This document shows positions 21,610 through 34,453 of a DNA stretch of 64,000 nucleotides, piece after piece. Position numbers and translations under genes: made by a program. Numbering within the stretch: the first letter of the stretch is position 1; every line of letters begins with the position of its first letter. The notes beneath the pieces are model-generated. The model searched no databases. It was given only the letters and a program-made list of their open reading frames with translations, and was not told the origin of the DNA. This DNA is from Perca fluviatilis (Eukaryota > Chordata > Actinopteri > Perciformes > Percidae): contig NC_053128.1 in NCBI RefSeq assembly GCF_010015445.1, forward strand, positions 9,888,840 to 9,952,839, read 5' to 3'.

Positions 21610-23840
21610 TACCAACCTATCTTGCACCATGTTCATTAAACTTATTTTCACTCTTAAATGAAGTCTCCTCTGATTGAAATACGGTTACCTAAACAAACTA
21701 TACTCCATCTACCACTACCTATCTGAAGCTAACTTTCCTTATTAAGCTACTACACCAGCCAGTGAGTGCACGGCCACAAAACCATATGTGCACTGGCTGT
21801 TTACTGCTGTAGCCCTTTTTTTTTTTTTTTTAATTGAGTGGTAAAAAGTGCCTTTAATGAAGAATCACCCATGTATGAAACAAAGTGGGAGCGATGGGGA
21901 GGAAAGAACAGACAGAGCATGTCACACTTGAACTCCTACATACTTTAGCGCTTAGCATGACAGCAGCGTGTTTGTCTGCAAACTGCGTGTCTTCAGCTCC
22001 TCATGTTGCTCTTGTGTCAGACAAGAGCGTATTTCAGAACATTGTGCTCGGACCTGAACATGTCCAAGTTGAATTGTGTGAAGAGACGTACCATGAATAC
22101 AATATATATATGTGTGTCACTCTAATGCATGGAGCAGCATTTAGCATGGAGCTGATGTCCATGGTTGTTGGACGCTCACATTATCTGATCGAGGTGGGGA
22201 GCTAAACAGGTCATGCTGTGCATTGCCAGTGCGTTGACACAAACGGAGTCTTGCAAATGGATTTTCCTTAATGAGTCATCTCAGATGGATGCTTGCCCAT
22301 CTGATGTGTTTCTCATGTAGAGTGAAGTCCTTGCATAAATTATAGATGTGTGAGCTCCCTCAGTGCTCGCTTGCTAGCTTGTCCCGATGCCAAGTTGAAG
22401 TATTCATGCTGCAGAGAACACAAAGACTCTAAGGGACTTTAGATTCCAGGTAACATGCTGCAAAGCCTTGTCTGGGGCTGCAGGCCTGATCAATATGGAT
22501 CAATGTCTAGTTTCACATTAGAGAGACCTGTCAGCTCCAAATTCTGGCTTCAGTAATTGAGACAGACGACTGAGTCAGGGGAGAATTAGGATTCGATCTC
22601 AGAGAAACAGGCGTACGTGTTATTACATAGTATTATGTAATAACACAGTACATATTACATGATGTTCTTGTTGTGCAGCTCACCATTTTGAAACAATAAT
22701 ATTATATATCAGTGTGCCCAAGGAAAGATTGCTGTGCATTTTCTATACTTTATAGTACTTTATAAGTAATATCAGTGATGTATTTTTGAAAACCGTGTCT
22801 TGGCTGTTACCTTTGCCTTATCTCTGGCATTAGACTTTAAAGCCAGTTAACCATACTGGGAATAAAAAAAATAAATAAACTATGTAAACTTCATTAAAAA
22901 TGCCCAACACAAAAATCTCCACAAACTGATTTTTCTAGCAAGTTAAATTTTACATATCACTTTAACATGGTTACATATTAAATTAATTAATATTACATTT
23001 CTATATATTTTTTTTTAAACCCATACGACTCTGGTCTGCAGTTATTTTCCTTGTATTAGGACACATTTGTTAAAGCTGACCACAATGTATTTATAGATTT
23101 GTTGGCCATTTGGAAAATTAAATACATTTGTATTCTCTATAGTTTAACTTGCAATATCATCTGAAATCTGTAGCTATGGCAACAGCTACAGTGTAAAACA
23201 TGATAAATCCATTTTTATTCTGATTTCTTGAGGTGAGAGAGACTCCTTTGACAATGGCTTAACTTTGGAACTTATTTTATATATCCTGTTATGGACAAGC
23301 ATAGTTTCACACAATACATTCACTAGCTCGCTGACTGGTTTAAGCAGCGCTTAACAACATTTCAGACTGCCAATTCCATACAAAGACCAGGCAAAGCCCA
23401 TGTTACAGGGCTGACGTTAACAAGCTAAGTTAGCATCGCTGTTCAAGCTGTACAAGAACATCAACGTTTGCATGCTCCAAAATGTAGCAAACTGTCACTG
23501 CCGCTATAACAACATAAAGCAAATTGCAAATGTGACTGCAACAATGAGGCTGAAAACATAAATGTAATTTATTTGACGACAAAGTCCTAATAATATCAAC
23601 CTACCCGGGGGAACGTCAAGTAGATTCTGCCAATTGTCTCTGAAACATTTGACAAGGCTTCTTCGTAGTCTTCATGTAGGTTAACAGCAGTTGGCATCCA
23701 TAAGTGTTGCATTACCGCCATCTACTGGAGAGCGCTGGGATCCTCACTTGAGACACAAATTGTTTGTGACAATAACAGCGCAGAAAAACGGTCTCAAAAG
23801 TACCTGCACAAATAGAAGATTTACAAATATATTTACATTG
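21610..23840. other. Intergenic, no gene recognised
   Basis: AT-rich single-copy-looking sequence on both strands with short random open frames only, including 21885-22205, which resembles no family I know. No RNA gene or clear repeat is seen. Confidence 0.5.
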
Positions 23841-23849
23841 AAAAATAAG

Positions 23850-24060
23850 TTCATTTACAAATGATCAAATGCGAGTTACAAATCAGACGCACGGACAGAT
23901 ACAGATACGCATTTGCGGATACAAATCGCTCTGCATTCATTTGTGCATTGTGTTTCACACGTCGCAAATTAGAGGCACAGATACAACACAGATTTACGAA
24001 TACAAATCACTCTGTATTCATTTGCGAATTGTGTTTTACAAGTTGCAAATACTTATGAGA
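23850..24060. repeat. Degenerate repeat of the TACAAATC...CATTTG type
   Basis: Two imperfect tandem units share GATACAAATC, CTCTGCATTCATTTG/CTCTGTATTCATTTG and GTGTTT blocks about 75 bp apart. They resemble the CAAATACAAA-rich arms of the foldback element at 31739-33225 in style, but relationship is unproven. Confidence 0.4.
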
Positions 24061-24403
24061 CTGTTTTAGCACCATACATTTGGGGGCAGCGGGGCAAGCT
24101 GAAAACAACTTTGACTTATAGTCGCCTTTAAAGTTGTACATGTAATGGACGAGCAAATGTATAATGAATTTGTCTCCATAAGTCATGTTTCTGTCCACCT
24201 CATGAATGTAAATGCAATGTTCACTCAATATTTAATCCAGCTCTATGTTATCTTTGGATGGGCAACGGTGTGGGGCTTCCCTCTGCTGCGCCAGTGCACG
24301 GAGCTCAGAGCAGTCGATGTCTGCTGAAATCCATCGCATGACACGGGACGGGTTTCTCAGAGGACCACCCTTACATATCGCGGCATCCAGTGGATCTCGA
24401 CCG

Positions 24404-24448
24404 CTCTGAACTCTGAACTCTGAACTCTGAACTCTGAACTCTGAACTC
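24404..24448. repeat. Heptamer tandem repeat (CTCTGAA)n
   Basis: Six perfect copies of CTCTGAA followed by a degenerate one. No gene context. Confidence 0.9.
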
Positions 24449-25763
24449 TCTGAGCACTGCGGCCGTGGAGGGACGCCATACACCCTTCATCTGCACACAC
24501 CGTCCACACTGCCATGACACAGAGCTGGATTTAAATCAGCAAAATATCTCTTTAAGGTGAAGCTGTCTGTTGCTACTGGAAACAGGGTTGATGAGAGTGT
24601 AATTGCGGAAGTTGCCGGTGTTGTGTCGAAGTCTGTTCCCCGTCAATATGTGTTTCCCCCTACCTAAACCCAAACCCACAGTCTGTAGCTAAATGTTAAC
24701 AGTCTATGTCTAACCCAAACCTTATCCCTAACCATAATTATGGATGGGGGCGGGGGAACAGTTTGACACAATGCTGGGAAATCAAAATAAGGATCCAAAC
24801 TAGACAAAAAGCCTCTGAGTCAGTGGTCCTTTTCTCTTTGGGTTTGTCGCTGAGTGACTCCTTTCAAATGAATATAAAACATAAAAACATATTGATCGAT
24901 GATGTCGCCAGTGTCGTATATGACGCCAAACTTCATGTTTTATGTCATATTTAATATCTCCAGATCAATACAATGCAGAGACTTACTTTGTTGTAGTTGT
25001 TGTTGTTTAGAAGCAGAGATGTGCAGCGTTTCAATGCGGTCCTCCATGCGATTGCAGGCCATCCAGAAGTTTTTTAATCCATCATGGAATTACAGTTTTT
25101 TTGTAAAATAAATGAATAATTATGAATCCAAAAATTAAGTCACGTAATCTCCCATTTCTCCACGACGCTTCAACCTAACCTAGTTCTGTGTTTTGCCTTT
25201 TGTTTAATAGCCTAAAAAGTAAATTTCGGAGACTTTGCACAATAACGATAAAAACTATTTGGTCAACTTTTTGTTTGAAAGGCCATCTTTTACTGTTACT
25301 GCCATCTTGGCTGACCTTTTTCACAGCAGACATTTGGACTTGTCATAGTAGAAAAAGCCCAGCTGAAACTGTTAACCTTAACGATGGCTCAGATCCATCA
25401 AGTGTCCCAGTAAGCTATTTCAGTGAGTCAGCATGCACAATACCAGGACCTCTCCTGAGTGGAATGCAGCCATCATTAATGGTTTTGAATGCACCTGTGC
25501 TTTTCCTACTATGACATGTCAACATGTCAACACAACGTGTTGGTCTTGACTGATGATGGGCTGTGTGGACCAATCACATGAGGATATGTCAGTATAGACA
25601 GGGAGCTTGCCCAGCCAATATATAACCCTAACCTGATACAAGCAGGAGGGTCTTGTGGCAGGATCAGGGGCACGTTCAATCTAAAAAAAACCCGTTTTGC
25701 TACAGTTTCCTGGTTGAACAACATGTTTCCTTGCAACGGTGTGAAATGGTGTGCAACGGGTGT

Positions 25764-26517
25764 CAGTACCCGATCCGTTCCACCAGCACGATCCGTTCTG
25801 CGCATGTGCAAGATGACACGTATGCCATGACGTATGCGCAGATACTGTTTTACGACCTGCCCAATCTGTTCCACGCTAGCCTCCACCGGGATAGCTAACA
25901 GCTAATTCGGCTAACCGCTAGCCGACAGCCTTCAGTCTAAAATAACGCATGCGCAGAACGGATCGTGCAGGCAGAACGGACAGCTAGATTCGGTCTAAAA
26001 TAACATTAAGTCAAACATAATGGGAAAAGCAGGCTACAGCTAAATTAAGACTTTACAGTAATAACAATAAAGACAAGTATTGAGTGATTGTATTTTAAAT
26101 GAGCACAAGTAGAACTGACGTAACAGCTGTTATATATGTTAACGTTTATTTTCAAGTTTTATTTTGAGGGTCTTTTAAAGTTTACATGCTGTCTCAGCTA
26201 GCTGTTAGCCGAATTAGCTGTTAGCTAAACTAACGTTATCTTAACTGTGGAGGCTAACGGCAGACCGCTACAGTCAGCTAGCGGTTAGCCAAATTAACCG
26301 TTAGCTAAACTAATGTTAGCTTCCCGGTGGAGGCTAACGGCAGACCGCTATAATCACATAGCGGTCCGCCGAATTAGCTATTAGCTAAACTAACATTAGC
26401 TGGAGGCTAGCGTGGGAACAGATTGGGTAGTGTCGTAAATCCTCGTATCACAGCGCATGCGCGAACATCTTGCGCATGCGCAGAACGGATTGTGCCGGTG
26501 GATCGGATCGGGTACTG
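25764..26517. mobile_element. Inverted-repeat element with GCGCATGCGC motifs
   Basis: The left arm starting CAGTACCCGATCCG and the right arm ending in its near complement extend about 135 bp each. The arms carry repeated TGCGCATGCGCAGAACGGAT. The centre has tandem GCTAACGGCAGACCGCTA-type units. The terminal motif CAGTACCCGATC recurs just outside at 26531. No protein is encoded. Confidence 0.6.
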
Positions 26518-26546
26518 TCTATGAGTGACACAGTACCCGATCAAAC

Positions 26547-27001
26547 ACTGCTAGCTACAAGTTAGCAATCAAACACAACAAAGGCTGTCACTTGAATGGC
26601 GTTTTGAGCTAACGTTAGCAATCAAACAATCATAGTAAAAACGTTTTTTAAATGACTGCTAGCTACAAGCTAGCAATCAAACACAACAAAGGTCGTCACT
26701 TGAATGGCGTTTTGAGCTAATGTTAGCAACCAAACAATCATAGATAGCTAAAACCTTTTTGAAATTATTTCCATCTTCTGTTATTGTATGTCAAGAGAAA
26801 AGTTTATTATTTTACAGATTTCACAAATTTCGGTAAGACACGTTATGCCGTAAACAGTTTAAATCTGAGCATGCGCGACTCACATCTGCACTCGACCAGA
26901 GCCGGTCTGACTCGGCTAACATCGGGTATGACACGTTATGCGGTAAACCGTTTAAATCTGAGCATGCGCTACTCAAATCTGCACTCTACTCACTTTGGGT
27001 A
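26547..27001. repeat. Two adjacent tandem duplications
   Basis: A 108-bp unit (starts at 26547 and 26655) and a 93-bp unit (starts at 26837 and 26930) are each present twice with few differences. They follow directly on the inverted-repeat element, so the whole 25.7-27.0 kb block is one repeat-rich patch. Confidence 0.7.
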
Positions 27002-27121
27002 GTGACAACGACACCGGGCTTTGAGTTATGTTTTCTCTCGTTTGGTGGGTGTGTCTCTCATTAATTGCCTGTGTCACAGGTGATACCCAATCAGCAGAGA
27101 CGTGTCTGTAAACTCGTGGTA

Positions 27122-27715
27122 CTGATGGCGCGTTCATGCCACCTCGGAATAACAGGGACCGCCCCAGTGATTATCACATGGTCGGGATGCGTGTTCTTCT
27201 TCTTCTGTTATATTGGCGTTTGGCATAACAACTTGTTGCATGACTGCCACCAAAGGTTGGGCGGAGCCTAGAGCATCAGGTGTGTGAAAACATGGAGGCC
27301 ACAATAACAAAAGATTTTCTGCTGTTTTCTTATGCGAGCATCCAAACAGTACATCGGCAGGTGTTTGTTTGTGTTATCTGCAGGACAACCAACGGGAAAA
27401 GACACGGATAAGGTGTTGTTTTTTTTATACATGGGCCTATTTATGAATAATTTTAAACATGTTATGTCTGTGCATGTTTCTTGGCAGAGGCATTTGTCCA
27501 CAATAAACAGTTTATTGTCAATGAAATATGTTCAGTGAACCAAAGACGCCTCCATCAAACATCAGTTGTCATCAACGCATCACCAACTGGGAAACTCGGT
27601 TAGCAAAATCGAGCCCGAGTTTCCCAGCTCCGATTCCCACAGGAAGTTACGTGAATGGTGACGTTTTCACTCGGAAAAATGTTTTTCCGATGTCCATGAA
27701 CGCACGGTGAAACGG
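27122..27715. mobile_element. Possible MITE with GCGTTCATG ends
   Basis: GCGCGTTCATGCC at the left and CATGAACGCAC at the right are short inverted ends about 590 bp apart, with similar GGAA/TTCC sequence just inside. No target duplication was identified. Confidence 0.35.
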
Positions 27716-27719
27716 CACA

Positions 27720-29040
27720 GCGCTTGCGCACACAACAGTGTTTAACGCACCTCGTTACAGTTTTTAAAAAAACGTGATGCATTGGATATGATACAATTAA
27801 CTTTTGGGATAAACTGTATGGATTCTTCTGGGAAGAAATCGAAATACTAGTTAGTTACAGTGTTAATTTTTCTTTCCTCTGATTGCCAAGAGTCTGGCAA
27901 TAAAGTTGATGACGATAACACTTTGCAAAAGCCAAAAGTCTACTTTATTATTGTTCTCTGTGTGATTGCAATACATTTCTGAGAGATTCAATTTTCAGCA
28001 TACATATCCTGATAGCCCAGGTTGTCCTGAGAAAAATGATATAACTTCATTGGGCATAACAGCGTTGACATTTTACAATTTATTTACATTATTACACAAG
28101 GAGACCATGTGAACCAAAGACTGGGGGGAAAGACCTCAGAGCATTAAGGCTGAATCAAAACTTTTTTTTTAAATACTATTTTAGGCATCTTTGCCTTTGA
28201 CAATTTTAAATTTGATAATCAACATAAGAAGCAGGGGGGTGACATAACTTAAAAGTGCATTGCATCAACAGCAAAACAAAAAAAGTTAGCCATCTTTCAT
28301 CACTGCTCTCTGTTTTTTTTCTCTCTTTGAATGAATAAAATGGATATAAAGGCTTCAATTGCCGGCCATGTCTCCCTCATGTGCACTATGAAAGGAGATC
28401 AAGCTGGGTTTTGTTGCTAAGAATATGCAGCAGTCACAGCAGAGAGCATCCAAGCTGTTCTGATAAGAAGTAGGTCAATATGTGCCTCGGAAAGATGTAA
28501 AGACTTTTGATCCAAAATCAAACCTTGGTTTATCCGTGGCACCAAATCCTAAAGTACAAAGATAACAAGGGTCAGAGGTTGACAAACTGATAAGACTGGA
28601 TCCTGTCAGGTTGACAGATATTTTACAAATGTTGTACGATGAACCTAATGGCTTTTTTTCTCAATATGTTTACAATATCGAAAACTAATTCTTTATGTGC
28701 GTGTGCAAATTATCCTAGTCAAATTAACTTTTGCCACCTCCAAATTGGGCTTATTCCAATTATAATATCTAGAGTGAAAGTCCTGAGTCCAAAGGTGAGT
28801 GTGGAATGATCATGGTAGGAAAGATTAGAAATGAGGTTAATAAAACAATGGAAGTATAAATGAGATTTGACATATTTTTGCAGCGGAACTGTGAGAAAAA
28901 ATCTGATGCAGGTGCTTGTTTTTCCCCAAATGTGACTTACTTGTATGGTATCCTAATAGTTAGCAGGTGTGACGACCCTTGTTGTGTTAGTGTGTTAGCT
29001 TGTTAGTGTAAGCTGGAACACGTGAGGGTTCCCAGGCTAT
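27720..29040. other. Intergenic, no gene recognised
   Basis: AT-rich DNA without recognisable coding sequence, RNA gene or repeat. Confidence 0.5.
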
Positions 29041-29045
29041 TTAAG

Positions 29046-29197
29046 CCTCTCTCTCTCTCTCTCTCTCTATCGCTCGCTCTCTCTCTCTCTCTCTCTCGCT
29101 CTGCCAGTCAGTCGCTGCTGTTCAGCTCTTTCTGTTTTGCCATTGGTTTGGTTATGTTGTTTTGGGGTTATCTTTATGTTTAGTTTACACACGCGTG

Positions 29198-29272
<75 letters not shown>
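29046..29272. repeat. (CT)n and (AC)n microsatellites
   Basis: An interrupted CT tract (29046-29100) and a pure AC tract (29202-29272) separated by about 100 bp of unique sequence. Confidence 0.9.
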
Positions 29273-29274
<2 letters not shown>

Positions 29275-29670
29275 CCCATATGGGATCAGCATATGCTTAA
29301 CAAGGATGAAATGGCTATGTTATATAGCATATGCTCTATGGTGCCTCTCAGCCACTCTATATCTGGGAATTATTTCTGACAAATCCTGCAAAGATTAGAG
29401 AAAATACAAGAAAATTGAAATGTTGGTGCCTAAACCACACTGTCCTCATGTACACTTACACCACTGATAACCACACCTGACACCTTTTTTTAATAATCAT
29501 TTATTTGGTCTGATTTGGTTTCATTTGAATAATTAAGTATATTTTTGTAAAACATTACCACGGCGCGTCTCCCATTTGCTGTGGCATACGAGCCGGGTCA
29601 TAACAACAAGCAGTTAATTCATAAACCATTTTGCAGAAGTCAGACATCACTCAAATGATGATCCATACGC

Positions 29671-30492
29671 TTAGCCGCCACTGAAAAGTATGGCCAGTAT
29701 AAGAACAGGAAGGACCATGTATAGGAAGTAGCCCAGCAGCACCAGGAAGAGCAGCAGCAGAGCAGTGACGCAGAAGCAGGTGAAGTATGGTCGCACCAGT
29801 CTGAAGCCTCTGACGAGGCGGCTGGGGTAGATGCTGCATCCACATATGTGCGTGTCTGCCTCTGGCTGCTCTTCCCCGGCAAAGCAGCACAACAGCGACG
29901 CAGGGACGCCCTGAAGCTCAGGGCCAGGACTGACGGCGAGGGCTGGTCCGGGCTCGTAAACCCTGTCACTGTACAACTCCTCCTGCAGCCTTCTGATCTC
30001 CCACTGTGGGAACGGGGTGGTCTGTCGACAGAAGGGGCACTGCAGTCGGCTCTGGTCCTTGGCCCGCCTCATGATGCCAGCTATACAGCTGTTGCACAGT
30101 GCGTGGTTGCAGTTGAGTAAAGTGACGTGGTGCGAGTGGAGCAGCTCGCTGCAGATGGGGCACTCGTGCCGACTGCTGTCACTGCACAAACTCCTGACAC
30201 TTCCACCGCAGCCGGCCTCGCGCCTGCCAGCCAAATCCAGCTGATGTGGAACAGATGTCTTTGGGTCAGCCCCATCTGTCGCTGTTTGCGTGTCTGCTTT
30301 GTGATTCTCATCACGGCTGTCCTGATGTTTGTGCCGAAGCAGAGGCTGTGCGACCGAGTCGCTCTCGTCGCCTCGCTTGCCCCTCGTGGTGTAGAAAACT
30401 CTGACACAAGTCCCTTCAGCAGCCAGCAAGTGCTTTTCTTCAAGTGTAACAACGCCTTCCTCCCCAGTTCCAAGGGCTTCTCCCTCATCCAT
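29671..30492 (-). CDS. Membrane-anchored RING-type E3 ubiquitin ligase, RNF183/186/223/225-like
   Basis: Intronless 273-residue protein. A long acidic and polar N-terminus (1-108) is followed by a C3HC4 RING: C111, C114, C128, H130, C133, C136, C152, C155 (CPIC ... LLNCNHALCNSC ... CPFC). It ends in a hydrophobic stretch at about 237-270, apparently one or two membrane segments close to the C-terminus. This layout matches the small family of tail-anchored RING ligases (RNF183, RNF186, RNF223, RNF225) that act at ER, Golgi or lysosomal membranes and transfer ubiquitin from E2 enzymes. The exact orthologue cannot be named. The ATG at 30492 has a good context (A at -3, G at +4) and an in-frame TGA six bases upstream. 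An out-of-frame ATG at 30539 overlaps the 5' part. Confidence 0.85.
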   Translation of the reverse strand: MDEGEALGTGEEGVVTLEEKHLLAAEGTCVRVFYTTRGKRGDESDSVAQPLLRHKHQDSRDENHKADTQTATDGADPKTSVPHQLDLAGRREAGCGGSVRSLCSDSSRHECPICSELLHSHHVTLLNCNHALCNSCIAGIMRRAKDQSRLQCPFCRQTTPFPQWEIRRLQEELYSDRVYEPGPALAVSPGPELQGVPASLLCCFAGEEQPEADTHICGCSIYPSRLVRGFRLVRPYFTCFCVTALLLLFLVLLGYFLYMVLPVLILAILFSGG

Positions 30493-31735
30493 CCTTCATA
30501 TGAAGATTCTTTTTCTTTTTTCCTGCCCGTTTTAGACATTTAACGCAGCCCTAACACAAGTTCAACATGTTTCTTTATTACAGCAAACTTACTTACTTCG
30601 TGGACAAAGCTCAAGTGAGCCAACTGTTGATGTAATGCTTCAGTAAAACAAAGGCAACCCAGTCCTCTCCCTCTAAAAACCCAGATAAGATAAGCACATT
30701 CACAGATAAGGAGTGCTGTGCAATAATAAGAGATTCAGGGAAGTGCCACTGGCCAAGTAGTACAGTGAACATTTCACTACTTCGCTCAATTTAACACGCT
30801 AACGTATGCAGTGCAACGGAAAGGAGTATGCATGAGCAAACACATTAGAGCAGAGCAGACAGATTTATTCTGCATATTTAAATAAACAGTACATCTGTAG
30901 ATTAGCCAGTAACAAAAATACATTTTAATATTAAGATGGAACAAAAGATAGGATTTCATCTGATATTCATTGTGCTTTTTTATTTTGATATATATATATA
31001 TATATATATATTAAACATTGCTGGTTATTTGCTTTGAAATGTGTTTTCTCTCTTCTGACAATCTCACGGAAATTAAAATGTAATGCAAAGCAATTGCACA
31101 TAATCAGCCCTATCACCACAGGCAACTGAAGATTAATGCACCGCATCATTTAACAAAGCCTCGCAGCAATGTGGGGCATCAAGTCAGTGACGAGTCGACA
31201 ATGTGCACAGTGAATAAACAATAAAAATGCATATTGCTGTCTTTCATACAGATCTGCTGGAGCAGTAATCTGTATGTAAAACACAAACTAAATAATACAC
31301 TGACAGAGTATGAAATACAAACACGTCTCAGTTTTTAACATAAATGATCAGACTTGAAATTAAGTCAAGACGGACTCTAAATGCAGTAAAGATTTGTAAT
31401 GCTTGGTCGTAAATAAAAAAAAATAAAAAATAAAAAAAACACAAAACTTTGCATACTGACATGAATCCCTGATCAGGGGAAAAAACATTGAAGTAAAAAT
31501 ATTGCTATAGATGTACAAGATGTACTTCTTTTTATTACATACTTGCAAGAGCCCAGGGAACTTATATTTTCTTCAAATCCTATTCATTTTGGGTCAATCA
31601 TTTTCTTGTATGTTAAGTTCAGAACAGAGATCATAATCAAAGGACCACTTCATCATTTCTCACCATTATCTAGCACAACCATGCTTGTTAAAGGAATAGT
31701 TCAACATTTAAGAGACAGATTAGAAAATTGATATC
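30493..31735. other. Intergenic / upstream of the RING gene
   Basis: AT-rich with a short (AT)n at 30989-31011. No exon or RNA gene recognised. TTAAAGGAATAGTTCA at 31688 looks like the end of a TTAA-type MITE. Confidence 0.4.
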
Positions 31736-31738
31736 ATG

Positions 31739-31761
31739 TATGGAGTTAGAATCATGCCAAA

Positions 31762-31828
<67 letters not shown>

Positions 31829-33225
31829 AACGATTCACAAACAAACTCAGTGTGGTTTGCAAATACAAAACATCATTCACAAACTAATGCATTTTGTTCT
31901 GCAAATAAGAAACCTACCTATCAAACAAATACAGTATGTTTTACACATACAAAGAAACTTTTAAAATATCCTGCAACTACAAACTAAAATCTTTCAAGTA
32001 CAAAAAAAATTCCTTCATGTACAAAAAGAAATCCTTCAAGTACAATACAAAATCCTACAAGTACAAAAAAAAATCCTTCAAGTACAAAAAAAAATCTACA
32101 AGTATGAAAACACGTGACTTTTGGCACTAATTTCCCACCTTGCTGATCCAAACACAAATGCCCTCAGATCCACACACAAATGCCAGTAAATTTTCTAACA
32201 AATGTCCTGTAATTTGCACTCCACAACAGCAGGTAGCGCTGTTAAGTCAATTTAAGCCTACCAGGACCATAGATATATACACACGGATTTTTTTAAACGT
32301 TATTACCGTGCATAACTTACTGGAACAAAGCTGAGCAACGTGTTGTTGCTGGTGACAAAACCACTGATTATATATATGTATATTGAAGCGATACTGGCGT
32401 TAAAGACCCGCTGATCGTTGTCTGATTCAAATGAATGCCGGCATTGCATCGTGGGAAATCGGCTTTGCATGCGCCCAGCTCTGATCATTGTTCTGTCTTA
32501 CAGCATACTGTAATATTTCACCAGTAATAAGACCACAATAATATTATTAAAATAAAGAAATGCATACTATGATAATATCTACATATATGTTGCTAGATGT
32601 AGTATTATAGTTTAAAAAATATCAAAACAACAAAGCAATCCAGCTTCCCTGGCCGAAATAGACCGAAATAATAACATTAAAAGAAATACAATTAAACCAT
32701 GATAAGATCTGGTGAATAAATGTTGATTAAAACAGCGGTTATTTGGCTAAAAATACAAAAAATAGCAAAGCTGTATACAGCTTCTCTGTACAGAAATAAA
32801 CCTGCTGTGATCAGGGAATCTGTGCGTAGACCACGGATGATGCCTGGCATTTGTGTGTGGATCTGAAGGCATTTGTGTGCGGATCAGCAAGGTGGAAAAT
32901 TTGTGCCAAAAGTCACGTGACAGTTTTTCGTACTTGTAGAATTTGTTTTGTACTTGAAGGATTTTTTTTTTTGTACTTGTAGAATTTTTTTTGTACTTGA
33001 AGGATTTTAGTTTGTACTTGCAGGATATTTTAAAAGTTTCTTTGTATGTGTAAAATATACTGTATTTGTTTGATAGGTAGGTTTCTTATTTGCAGAACAA
33101 AATGCATTAGTTTGTGAATGATGTTTCGTATTTGCAAACCACACTAAGTTTGTTTGTGAATCGTTGGGCGTGAGTAAAACACGTTTTGTGTGTGTGTGAG
33201 GTTTTGGCATGATTCTAACTCCATA
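31739..33225. mobile_element. Foldback element with ~400-bp inverted arms
   Basis: The left arm (31739-32193) and right arm (about 32835-33225) are inverted copies with high similarity. Both begin TATGGAGTTAGAATCATGCC, followed by an AC microsatellite that is long on the left (31765-31826) and short on the right. Both then carry the same CAAATACAAA-rich sequence and several TCCTTCAAGTACAAAAA sub-repeats. About 640 bp lies between the arms without coding potential. The family is unknown to me. Confidence 0.7.
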
Positions 33226-34045
33226 ATCATGTCTCTGTTAAAGCAGCTGTAATCAATAGTTGTTTTACAGTATAATGTCAATGGATGTCTCGTATGGGAA
33301 AGTGGTGATGCTACAGAGAATTTTCTGCAGTCTGTAGCAGGACACATCACCAATGTTTTTTCTTAACCCAAAGTCTAGCTTCATTTTTCCTTGTTACAAA
33401 CTTGTACAGTTTTTTTTTTTTGAGGTATTGAGGAGATAACTTCACAAAAAAACTGGTGAAGTGGTACTTTCGGTTGTCATTGCACACTGCTGTGACTAGA
33501 AAGTCACTATCAGATATCAGTCGGAAAACACCCACCTGCCATTAAACCTGCGGCTGGGGCATTGGCCAGTGTGATTTAAACTTACAGATTGGAAGGCCAG
33601 ATACGTGTTTTCTAATGCAGATAAAGCCAGAGTGGGAAAGAAACTGATATCAGATCATAGTGTTGTGAGACTTTTCACTGAACTCAAACTCGAGGCAGGT
33701 GGTTTAACCCATGCCACACATACAGACAGAAAACAAGATTAGCTTGCTGTTCTTAAGCAGAAGACTGTTACTGGTAATTATGTAGTATAATTAAGTATTT
33801 AAGTATATTAAGTAATTAAGTATTTGCATATTGCAGAGTAAAATGGCTTTGTGGTCCTCTTAGTATTGCTTGCTTTCTGTATTAGCACTGGTTCATCAAA
33901 ATCTCACATTTATGGGCTGAATCCACTCAGTTACTTATACCGGTCCAACCAGGCGACATGACATCTGTAGGCACTTGTGTATGTAAAGCTGGAAAGTCAT
34001 ATTATCCCCTTCAATGAGACTTATTAAAGGAGGTTATACGGTTTA

Positions 34046-34453
34046 CAAGCGGCCGAAATGAGTTTCCTCAGGAGGGTGGCTGGTGTCTCCCTTAGAGATA
34101 GGGTGAGAAGCTCAGTCATCCGTGAGGAACTGAGAGTAGAGCCGCTGCTCTTTTGCGTCGAAAGGAGCAAGTTGAGGTGGTTTGGGCATCTTGTAAGGAT
34201 GCCCCCTGGAACACCTCGCTAGGGAACACCTCGCTAGGGAGGTGTTCCAGGCACGTCCAGCTGGGAGTAGGCCTCGGGGAAGAACCAGGACTAGGTGGAG
34301 GGATTATACCTCCAACCTGGCCTGGGAACGCCTCGGGATCCCCCAGTCAGAGCTGGTTAATGTGGCTCGGGAAAGGGAAGTTTGGGAGGTCCCCCGCTGG
34401 AGCTGCTGCCCAACGCAGCCCGACCCCGGATAAGCGGACGAAGAAGAAGAGAC
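34046..34453 (+). mobile_element. 5'-truncated LINE fragment with 14-bp target duplication
   Basis: The sequence translates in pieces to the C-terminal end of a fish non-LTR reverse transcriptase, for instance RWFGHLVRMPPG and RPRGRTRTRWRDY. It ends near ATAAGCGGACGAAGAAG as RTE/Rex3-like elements do. GGTTATACGGTTTA flanks it at 34032-34045 and 34454-34467. An internal 15-bp duplication near 34207-34237 breaks the frame. Not a gene. Confidence 0.8.

Noticed and set aside
24404..24448. CRISPR-like or coding heptad repeat
   Set aside because: Plain heptamer tandem repeat with no spacers and no gene context in a eukaryotic genome.
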